Positions 55,755-64,000 of a DNA stretch of 64,000 nucleotides are shown here, in pieces. This DNA is from Flaccisagitta enflata. Taxonomy: Eukaryota; Chaetognatha; Sagittoidea; Aphragmophora. Within the stretch, counting starts at the first letter, position 1; every line of letters begins with the position of its first letter. A program made the position numbers and the translations under genes. The DNA lies in contig OZ231128.1 in assembly GCA_965153355.1 (NCBI GenBank), positions 3,162,001 through 3,226,000 of the forward strand, read 5' to 3'. The notes beneath the pieces are model-generated. The model saw nothing but the letters and a program-made list of their open reading frames with translations. It was not told where the DNA came from and searched no databases.

Positions 55755-55967
55755 CCCAGGTTAACCAGGTCCTCTTGGGCCGCAAATCAGCCCTCTCAGG
55801 CACCCAAAAGCCCTCTCGGGCCCCAAATCAGCCCTCCTAGACCCCAAATCATCTCTCTTAGATCAAAAATTAGCCCTCCCAGGCCTAAAATCAATCCTTT
55901 CAGATTCAAAATTAGCTCTCAGGTCCAAAATAAGCCCACTCAGGCCCTAAATCAACCCTCTGAGGCC
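55755..55967. repeat. about 20-bp minisatellite (CCCCAAATCAGCCCTCTCAG)
   Basis: About ten diverged copies. The mariner-type MITE at 55970 inserted at its right edge, and one more partial unit (AATCAGCCC) follows the MITE. Confidence 0.85.
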
Positions 55968-55969
55968 TA

Positions 55970-56736
55970 CAGGGTGTATCACATCAAACAGGACAAAAGA
56001 AAACGATGTATTTTTGCTTCTAGAAGTGCAAAATCATTTCTGAAAACTGTTTCTAAAAGATAACTTCAGACGGTTTTTGAATGATACAAACTTTTGCTAG
56101 TCATGGTTAACACATACCCTCAACAAAACCATAAAAAAATGCTTTTTTTTGGCAAAATATGCTAATTTCTATCCCAATTCAAGGTTTTTCCTTAGATTTT
56201 CCTCGCTATATACAGATATAGATGACAAAAAATTGTCAGAAATGTTTGTCAGTTAAGCTAGGATACTGAAGATTGGGATTCCCTCATGACCTTTGTCAAA
56301 ATTGTATCATTCAATAAAGTTATTGACTTTTTTATCAATGCACATAAAATTTTTTTGTGATGAAAATTACAAAAAAGTCTCTGGACCCAACCAATACTGT
56401 ACAATTTTCTCATTTTTTGCACAGGTATGATTTTACCTCACAATATCTTTAATTCAAGACCATTGCCAGGATTGTACCACTATTTGTTTGGAAATAAGAG
56501 TGGGATAAAAGGATGCTTGTCAATGCTCAACAAAACAAGCAAAAACTCAAAGTAAAAACTATACTTTGCTCTAAATAATACAAAGGGATTCAGTTTTCTT
56601 AATGAGCCTTTGGCAAAATACAAATATAAAAATCGTTTTTTAAGAGCTTTCTGAACCTGTTTACAGAATCATTCTACCATTTCTAGAAGCAAAGATACAT
56701 CGTTTTCTTTGGTCCTGTTTGGGGTGGTACTCCCTG
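55970..56736. mobile_element. mariner-type MITE, 767 bp
   Basis: The inverted ends share CAGGG.GTA.CAC with AAACAGGAC and AAAGAAAACGATGTAT further in, about 55 matching bases. TA flanks both sides (55968-55969 and 56737-56738). No transposase frame is present. Confidence 0.9.
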
Positions 56737-56959
56737 TAGAATCAGCCCGCAAATATGTATACGCCCTTGGACCCTCTGCTCAAACCAGTTTAATGCCCTT
56801 AAATGTGCCCTCTTTAAACATTTGGAAATTCACCCCTGTGTCCCACAGGACATCGGCCATTTGGGGCCGCTGCCCTGCACTTACTCTACTCCTTCAGCTG
56901 ATCACTCCTAGTAGGGCATCGGGTACCGCTGACTATGCGCAATCCTTGGATGAGTAGTT

Positions 56960-57050
56960 GTGTATGTTTGTCTGTGTGAGAAGGTGAGTGTTGGGGTGTG
57001 GATGGGGGTTGGATGTCCATGCCCACCCGTCCGCAACGATATTGGAACAT
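56960..57050 (+). mobile_element. right-end fragment of the hairpin-ended element
   Basis: TGCCCACCCGTCCGCAACGA then TATTG, the AGTTGCGG-type right end without its left half. Confidence 0.6.
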
Positions 57051-57534
57051 TGAATAATTGAACAATAAAATTATAAGGCAACATACTGTGCAGTTGGGCA
57101 TTTTCATTCTGTGTGCGCGATGTTTGCGTGAATGTCCTACCTACTCTGTATGTTTTAATACTATCTAAACCAAAAGTGTGTCCTCAAAATGTAAGCAGTT
57201 AATTTCAGGGGTGTATATTCTTGAGTGGCTTTTGATTTTTTTCCCCCCCCTGCCTTTGATTTTCTTCCCCGCGACGCGTCGCATTGCATTTTTATATCCA
57301 TGATTTTCTTCCCCATATAGCAATAAAACTATGTAGTTAAGGTTTAAATAGTGTTAAATTGTGATTTACTAATTGAGTTTTATGATTTGGTACTGTAAAA
57401 AGTTATATTTCCCCAAAATTCTTTTTTTCTCTTTTTTCCCCTTTTGATTCTGCCCCATCTCCAGACCCTTTGATTTTCCCCACCGGCTCAAATATACAGG
57501 CCTGGTTAATTTTGAAAAACATGAGATATTCCTT

Positions 57535-57678
57535 TTAGTCACGGACACGCGACTCTAGAACTTGTCATGTCGGTCGGTCGAAAAGTCGGTACGTCACATT
57601 TTTGAATTCCGAGTGGTTTTCGCACTACTGCTCCTGCCCAACCATCCGCGACTGTATTGCCGTGTATCCGGCCTTGTT
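57535..57678 (+). mobile_element. hairpin-ended interspersed element, compact copy
   Basis: Left hairpin AGTCACGGACACGCGACT, right ATCCGCGACTGTATTGCCGT then GTATCCGGCCTTGTT; 144 bases. Confidence 0.88.
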
Positions 57679-57689
57679 ACTTAAGGAAA

Positions 57690-58310
57690 TTTAATTCGAT
57701 TATATAAACTAAAAGTAAGCTTTCTAAAATCTTTTTTTTTTTATTTTGTTGATACACTTTTTTCCAGATAGTACCAATGATAACAATGCATTGTAGAAGA
57801 AAAATGTTGGAAAATTATTTTGACTTGCTAAATGTCTATCATGATGCGCAATCCTAATGATCCTTTGATGCCACCTATTTTAATAAATTTCTTTTTTCTA
57901 TGTTGTTATCAATTGCCTAATTTATTATCGCAAGATATTCAATGTTTAGGTGTAGGTTCAGATGAAAGTTGACTTAGTTGAGGAATATGATTGCATGATC
58001 TTTCAAAACTGATGAAACAGTGACTAAGATGAAAAAAAAACAAATATGGCAAAAGTCAAACTGTTTTTTTATATGCAACGTCATCCGTGAATTTACAGAC
58101 AAAAAGAATATTGTCTCAACCTCATTGTAACCTTGTCTGCCTTTGTCTTATCATTTATGTAAAAATCTCCAATTACACACAATTTGAAACACAATATCAA
58201 AAGGTTACAGTGAAGAAATGATACATATTGTAGGTGAAAAAATCAAGGCGTTTCAAGAAGATGACAAACTTTTGAGAGCAAGATAGTGTTTCTAAACACT
58301 CAACAAATGT
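57690..58310. other. non-coding DNA, nothing recognised
   Basis: AT-rich; probably 3' UTR or downstream flank of the zinc-finger gene on the minus strand. Confidence 0.4.
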
Positions 58311-58318
58311 TCATATTT

Positions 58319-58544
58319 TCAAAATACGATACATAATTGTCGATGTGCTTTGAGCGCGTCTTCGGTTTTGAATTTGTCGTGGCAAAAAAGGCAGAGAAAC
58401 GGCGCGTGGATTTTGAGATGGCGCTGCGCCAAATGCGCCATCAATTCAGCGCCACAATCAGGAAACGACTTGGAACAAAAGTCACACGTGGTCATCTGTT
58501 GAAGACGTTGACGACGATTGAGAACGGGACGGGGCAAGCCAGCG
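58319..58544 (-). CDS. C2H2 zinc-finger protein, terminal exon
   Basis: From the acceptor CTATAG at 58545-58550, the frame runs about 75 codons to TGA at 58319-58321. Two zinc-finger modules are visible: CDFCSKSF with HLAQRH (C-X2-C-X13-H-X4-H), and CLFCHDKFK with HRQLC, where Cys replaces the last His. Such modules usually bind DNA or RNA in the nucleus. The upstream exons are not in view. The exon lies on the same strand as the twitchin-like gene and upstream of its first visible exon. It could be a separate gene, possibly nested in a long twitchin intron. No paralogue can be named. Confidence 0.75.
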
Positions 58545-58559
58545 CTATAGATAGAAAAG

Positions 58560-58736
58560 AGATGGGGTCATCAGTTGGAACAGATGGTAGTAGTTGGTAA
58601 CAGATGATAACATGGAAGCGTTGTAAAAGATGTGATGGTAAGAATTATTAGACGTGAGAATCATGTTGAAAACGCTAATGACCACCGAGGATCGGGCAAT
58701 GCCCGCTGGTACTACAAATAGAAAACAGATGGCAGT
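58560..58736 (-). repeat. diverged duplicate of the zinc-finger exon acceptor
   Basis: 58667-58735 aligns without gaps to 58498-58566 (TGTTGAARACG at one end and ATAGAAAASAGATGG at the other, about 70% identical). The duplicate carries an acceptor-like TTTGTAG and exon start but no full finger. Confidence 0.6.
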
Positions 58737-59389
58737 AAAACAAGGCCGGATACACGGCAACCCATGTCGCGTGCGGATGGGCAGGAACAGCGACAAAAAA
58801 GGCGCAAATGCAAAAACCACCCAAAAATGTCAAAAAGCAAGCACACAAATACAACCGACCAACAGACAGTCGCGTTTGGGTGGGAAGGGGCAGTAGAGCA
58901 TCGACTGGTACTTACAAGGACGGATACATGGCTGCTCAAGAAGCGTGCGGGTGGGCAGCAAGGCCGGGCGATTTGTATTGGGTATTGTATTGTGTTTACA
59001 ATACTTGTGAGTATTGGGTTTACCCAATACTTATTATAGGTATTGTTATTTTCCCAATACAATATAATCTTTTTAGAGAAAATAGTGAAACATTGTATGA
59101 GAAAATAAATCCAAATAAAAAAGTCAAGGAGGGATATGATTAAGAAAAAAAATTGATGAAACAAAGGTCAAATACACTGGTGAAAAATAAAAGTAGGGAA
59201 AGACAGACCTAACTATGGTTAGGTGGATGAGGAAAGATCGATTTTTCAGGAAGTGCAGAAAAAGAAGTGGTGACTGGTGAAGAAGAAGAGGATGAGGTTT
59301 AGAGGATGAGGAGGATGAGAATGAGGAAAAATCGAATTTCCCTCAGATCTAATCTCTCAGATCTAATCCTGGGCCAGTACACTCAAGGG

Positions 59390-59578
59390 GAGAGAGAGAG
59401 AGAGAGAGAGAAAGAAGAGAAAGAAGGGCAAGAGACAGAGAGGACATAGACAGAGGAAGGGCAGAGAGAGAGAGGACAGAGACAGAAAGATAGAGACAGA
59501 GAAGGGGGACAGGGCAGTACAAAAGAGAGAAGACAAAGAGAGAAGAGAGGAAAAGAGAGAGGACTGTGGGGGGAGAGA

Positions 59579-59610
<32 letters not shown>

Positions 59611-59821
59611 CCAGAGACAGAGAGACAGAAGAGAGACAGAGAGACAGAAGAGGACAGAGTCAGAAAGAGACAGAAGAGAGAGAGAGAGACAGAAGAGAGA
59701 GACAGAGACAGAGAGAGGCAAAGAGAGAAGAGAGAGAGGAAAGAGAGAGAGAGAGAGGGGAGGGGAAAAGACGGACAGACGGACAGACAGACAGACAGAC
59801 ACACACACACACACACACACA
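59390..59821. repeat. (GA)n/(GACA)n/(CA)n purine-rich field
   Basis: GAGA, GACAGA and final CACA runs over 430 bases inside the hAT-type insertion. Confidence 0.93.
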
Positions 59822-60476
59822 TGGACAGACACAGACAGAGAGACCAACTAAAAGAAGCAAAGATAAACAATTTAAAGAAAAATAATAATAACAAAATTTT
59901 AATAAGTATAAAGTTAAAAAGAACATTCAAAAAATTTTGTTGTTCAAGTACAGTAGATCTCGTCTAGACTTGAAATAACGGGGGCAAGCATTGTAGGAAA
60001 ACAAATAAAACCAGGGGAGTGATATTTCAAACATAGATTACAGTGGGAACCCGATTTAACGTCCATGAAGGGACCAGGGTATTTTGGACGTTAAATCCGA
60101 GTGTTGTTAAATCGAATTCTATTATTTCTATGATTTTTTTTTCTCTAACTATATTCAAGAAAAGAATTATTGATTTTCTGAGTCTACATTCTTAAAAACA
60201 AATTGTAAAAAAACCATGAGAAAAAATATTACTTAGGGGGATTGTAGAATCAAACAATGTAATGGGTGATAAATAACAATGATATTTTAGCAATAGTAAT
60301 ACTGTAGCTATAACAAGTAATAACGCATATATAACGGCAATTCAATATAACAATCAAAATTATAGTAAGACAGTTTTGGCAATGACAGAAATCACACTGT
60401 ACCTTAATAGGCGGGTGGAAAGCGGGTTGCATGGAATAAATAGAAAAAACATCATTCAGTGATTTGAAAGTTTGAA

Positions 60477-60647
60477 AACAAGGCCATCGCGTTACAAGTC
60501 GCGTGCGGTTGTTAAGACCATAAGACTAAAAGACTAAGAGACCAAAAGACCAAAAGACGTCAAACGGCAAAAAAAAGCAAAGTGTTTCCGACCGACCGAC
60601 CGACGGACCGACAGACAGAGTGGGTCATAGAGTCGCGACTAAAAATT
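60477..60647 (-). mobile_element. hairpin-ended interspersed element
   Basis: Right end AACAAGGCCATCGCGTTACA then AGTCGCGTGCGGTTG. (GACC)n and GAGTCGCGACTAAAAA form the left end; the left hairpin is shortened to AGTCGCGACT. Confidence 0.75.
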
Positions 60648-61183
60648 GTAATGATAGATCGATGGACGAGAGATGTAAAAAGTCCTCTTGTCGCGCATTT
60701 TCAAGCTTTGTCAAGACTGCAGTTTGCGCCAGATGGGATAGGCAATTGTTGATCAAGAGAATTGCCCTCTTTTTTACTCGCCTCAAATTGAGGCCCTCAA
60801 TCAAGCGTCAAAACAGAAGAAAGTCCACAAAAATTTTACGCCCAAAGGAGACTTTATGAAGGATTTTGCAGTGGAATTTCGGTTTTTGGAAAATTCAGTC
60901 AAAATCTTTTTTTTTTCCTTGGCGATCGTTGAAACAGTGTCGGGGGGAGAATGAAATGTTTTGCATTCTCTACATGTTTTTACCAGTAGCTAAAAAGTTG
61001 ACGATTTCTACTTTTTTGTCGCAACTACAGCATAACTCTCTTTTTGGGACCGTTAGCTGGTGTAGATAAAATTGTCGGCATTTCTTGAAAAAGTCGCGTG
61101 TATTGGTTTGATGAAGAAACAGGTTGAGTGGTTGACATGATCAGAACTGTTTCTTACTCCTGTCTCTCTGCCTACCTGTCTGC

Positions 61184-61189
<6 letters not shown>

Positions 61190-61240
<51 letters not shown>
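61190..61240. repeat. (CT)n microsatellite
   Basis: About 22 CT units. Confidence 0.95.
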
Positions 61241-61243
<3 letters not shown>

Positions 61244-61533
61244 CTTATTCAACCTCATATCGACATATGGTGCATTCTCATAACAGAGCACTCCGCCGAA
61301 ATCTTAGGGTCCAGAGGAATTCGATAAATCGGAAGAAAGTGGTCATTGGGACCAGGGTGTGGAGCGTTCAATAGGGGTTTGGGCGTCAGATGAATAGAAG
61401 CGATGAATGAAAAATTAAACACTACAAGCCTATGAAAATTTGGGACACGGGAATTCATAGCGAAGAATCGAAATAGCGTTGAATGGGGGTATTAGTGTGA
61501 CCTTGTATTAGCAGGATTCTTTATTGCCCTTGA

Positions 61534-61867
61534 TAGCTGGTTGCCATGGAAACACATTTCCATTTAAGCCAAATCATCAATATTGAGAGATTTTTTAAGA
61601 GGAACATTGCTTAAATAAAATTTGCTATTTCCTGATATATTTTGTAAATGTCGCTCGTTCTGCATGATTACTTTAAGTGAACATCTCACACACATGAATC
61701 GCTCCTTACCCTTGGCCAAAACGGCCGACATTCTTACAGAACATACTTTGGGAAAGTTGTAGCAAATTTTATTTTAAACAATGTTCCCTAAAAAAATTTC
61801 TCAAAATATTGATACTTTAGCGAGAATACATGGAAATGTGTTTCCATGGCAACCAGCTATCATGGGG
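61534..61867. mobile_element. fold-back element, arms about 95 bp
   Basis: GATAGCTGGTTGCCATGGAA with following CACATTTCCAT is repeated inverted at about 61832-61863. The match continues through AATATTGAGAGATTTTTTAA and AACATTG. It is nested in the 2-kb element. Confidence 0.88.
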
Positions 61868-62344
61868 AATTAAGCATCCTATGAATAGTCTATAATCCAA
61901 ATATCGCTCTCCTGCCTTCATTTGTCTTTCCACAATGGTTGCCCCTGTTATCTCAAGTCTAGACGAGATCTACTGTTTATAAAAATATTTGTTTATTTAA
62001 GATTCAACAAAGATCTTATATTAGGTGAATGAAAGTATTGTTATATATTGGGTACAATTTTTCAAGATATTGTATTGTATTGGTATTGTATTGTATTGGC
62101 GCAATACTTTTAAAAATTGTATAGTGTATTGTATTGTTAAAGAAAATGCAAAATCGCCCGGGCTTGGTGGGCAGTGATCAGAAAGGCTTATCAATATTTG
62201 GGGCGGGAGCAGTGATGCAAAAAACCATCAAAGCCCGTTAAAGCCAAAAAAGCAAAGTGGTATTGACGGACTGATGGTCCAAAGGACCAACCAACCGACT
62301 TAGCGGGTAATTGAGTCGCGTTGCACGTAAATTGAAATGACTGA

Positions 62345-62980
62345 CAAATCAACAAGTAGACCAACTGACCGCATTATACGCTACTAACACTGATGCTTAT
62401 GAACAACCAAAAGGCCATCAGACTGCATAATATGCTACTAAAAAGCGTGTTGTTGTAAAAGACGCCAATGCTAAAGAGAGATCTGCTTTAGTGTCGTTTG
62501 GCTTGGAGCCATGGTAAGGCAACATAGCGACAACTCACAGCTGATAGATCTAAAGATTTATGATGCGAGATTGGTTTGTGTAGCTTCGAAATATATGGTG
62601 TCTCTCTTGACCTGCTTTGCACATGTATTACCCCGTAAACAAGCTCATGTTTCCAATCGCTATGCTCTGTGTATGCAATGACAATCAAACAGCAATTCCT
62701 TTTCTTTTTATAATGGTTTTACTCTAGTTTTATTCACTAAGAATTTTGAACTTACAGCTTTGTTGTTTCATTGACATTTTCCCTCAATTTTTCCTAGAAA
62801 ACTAATTCAAACCAATAAACGTTTTTGATTGAAGGTTAAAAACTGTGTTTAATTAAAAAACAATTTATGAATGTTTAAGCCTCGAAACTGCCTAAAATTT
62901 AAGAATGTTGAAGGCTTGCTCAAAAAGTGACATTCTTATAAAAAGAAATAAGTGTACTTTATTTTTTTTAATCGCGAGTG
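62345..62980. other. non-coding DNA, nothing recognised
   Basis: No gene or element recognised. Confidence 0.4.
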
Positions 62981-62994
62981 ATTGCTGTGCAAGA

Positions 62995-63165
62995 CACATT
63001 ATGGCCACGTGGTACACATTACAGCTGAAGAGGATGCATTATTACCACAAGGGACACACTATGGCTGCGAAGAGCGCATAACGGCCGCAAGGAGCGCATT
63101 ACGGCCGCAAGAAGCGCATTACGGCCACAAGAAGCGCATTACGGCCGAGCAGGACGCATCCTGTC
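62995..63165. repeat. about 18-bp minisatellite (GCGCATTACGGCCGCAAG)
   Basis: About nine diverged copies, such as GAAGCGCATTACGGCCACAA. Confidence 0.88.
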
Positions 63166-63189
63166 CTCAGCCACCAAATCCCATGTTTC

Positions 63190-63825
63190 GCAACCTTTTT
63201 TCAACTTGAAGGATCTGGTCCTGGCCTCAGTGACTTAATCCTGACCTCGGCGACCGTATCCCAGCCCCAGCGACCTAATCATGGCCTCACGGCCAATCCC
63301 GTCCTCAGTGACCTAATCCCGGCCTCACTGACGAATCCCGGCCTCAGCGACCTAATCCCGGCCTCAGCGACCTAATCCCGGCCTCAGCGACCTAATCCCG
63401 GCCTCAGCGACCTAATCCCGGCCTCAGCGACCTAATCCCGGCCTCAGCGACCTAATCCCGGCCCCAGCGACCTAATCCCGGCCCCAGCGACCCAATCCCG
63501 GCCTCAGCAACCTAATTCCGGCCTCAACGACCTAACTCCTGGCCTCAACAACCTAATCCCAGCCTCAACGACCTAATCCTGGCCTCAGCGACCTAATCCC
63601 GGCCTCAGCAACCTAATCCCAGCCTCTTTCAGCGAGCTTATCCCGGCCTCAGTGACCCAATCACGGTCTCAGTGACCCAATCACGGTCTCAGTGACCCAA
63701 TCACGGTCTCAGTGACCTAAGGGACATACTTGCGACCTCCATGACCTGATCGCCACCTCAGCAACCAAATTTTTGCCTCAGCAACTTAATGACAGCCTCA
63801 GCAACCTAACGACGCAGCAAAGTCA
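63190..63825. repeat. 21-bp minisatellite (AATCCCGGCCTCAGCGACCT)
   Basis: About 28 copies with near-perfect units at 63340-63480 and diverged units at both edges. Confidence 0.95.
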
Positions 63826-63835
63826 CGACCTAACC

Positions 63836-63920
63836 TTTTTAGTCGCCTGCTACGCGACTGTTAAGTCACTTTTGGTTGGTCCATCATTCTGTCTGTTTGT
63901 CTGTCCATCTGTCACAAAGT
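63836..63920 (+). mobile_element. hairpin-ended interspersed element, left part
   Basis: TTTTTAGTCGCCTGCTACGC with GACTGTTAAG, then GTTGGTCCATC and (GTCT)n. The right end is not seen before the window edge. Confidence 0.7.
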
Positions 63921-64000
63921 CGTTTTCAAGGCTTTCCCTCTCGTTTTTTTTATTCAGTCTGAAGGTACTTAACTAGTAAACAGCCATCTCAACTGTCTTT

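Larger units (their letters stand above)
59951..61975. mobile_element. 2-kb element with about 65-90 bp inverted ends
   Basis: CAGTAGATCTCGTCTAGACT at 59951 is repeated inverted, ending at 61975. The match continues through GGGGCAA and CATTGTRG into ACAAATRAA with few differences. It begins CAGT and is preceded by TA, but a clean target duplication is not seen. It lies wholly within the hAT-type insertion. Confidence 0.85.
58959..62166. mobile_element. hAT-type insertion, 3208 bp, exact 8-bp target duplication
   Basis: The ends are CAAGGCCGGGCGATTT and its near-complement AAATCGCCCGGGCTTG. Both flanks are GTGGGCAG (58951-58958 and 62167-62174). CAAGG fits the YARNG terminal rule of hAT elements. 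Subterminal TATTG-rich repeats lie inside both ends. No transposase is visible; a second element occupies the middle. Confidence 0.85.
58917..62340 (-). mobile_element. hairpin-ended element split by a hAT-type insertion
   Basis: The right part (GGATACATGGCTGCTCAAGA, GCGTGCGGGTGGGCAG) lies at 58917-58958. The left part (GTGGGCAG to GAGTCGCGTTGCACG) resumes at 62167-62340. A 3.2-kb insertion separates the two. Confidence 0.75.

Overview
This is animal nuclear DNA. Two spliced genes could be assembled exon by exon with consistent reading phase: a Rab-family small GTPase on the + strand (coding exons 16931-26037) and a giant twitchin/titin-type muscle gene on the - strand (17 exons, 52281 down to 29654, open at both ends). 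A terminal exon of a C2H2 zinc-finger gene (- strand, 58319-58544) and a 5'-truncated LINE (3345-6483) complete the coding content. Twitchin-like Fn3/Ig chains suggest an invertebrate, probably a protostome; the species cannot be named from the sequence. Almost everything else is repeats: very long (CT)n, (CA)n, (CAA)n and tetranucleotide tracts, 12-84 bp tandem arrays, and many short DNA transposons.

Layout. 1-15 kb: minisatellites, microsatellites, a LINE, several interspersed elements and a 630-bp fold-back. 15.2-26.3 kb: the Rab gene, preceded by a 71-bp array in which every unit repeats the start codon and first codons of the gene; its introns hold more repeats. 26.3-29.6 kb: no recognised gene; a duplicated block, an interstitial telomeric tract and a small hAT-type MITE. 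29.65-52.3 kb: the twitchin-like gene, coding FN3-FN3-FN3-Ig-Ig-FN3-FN3-Ig-Ig, about 890 residues. 52.3-64 kb: repeats, a zinc-finger exon, a 767-bp mariner-type MITE, a 3.2-kb hAT-type insertion with an exact 8-bp target duplication and a second transposon inside it, and a 21-bp minisatellite field.

Three patterns deserve attention. (1) Exon edges are repeatedly copied in tandem into the flanking non-coding DNA: the Rab start exon (23 copies), and the 5' splice sites of four twitchin exons (8, 7, 3 and 2 copies counting the real one). A Rab acceptor and a zinc-finger acceptor are also duplicated. About half of the twitchin splice junctions have a tandem repeat or MITE beside them. (2) An abundant 140-370 bp interspersed element, about 25 copies, has a terminal hairpin whose stem sequence differs between subfamilies yet stays complementary to itself and usually to the other end. 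(3) A MITE with TAA/TTA target duplications sits in, or just beside, two twitchin donor sites; in one case its terminal G residues rebuild the donor.

All exon calls come from reading frames, splice dinucleotides and domain resemblance, with no transcript evidence. Coordinates of simple repeats are approximate to a few bases.
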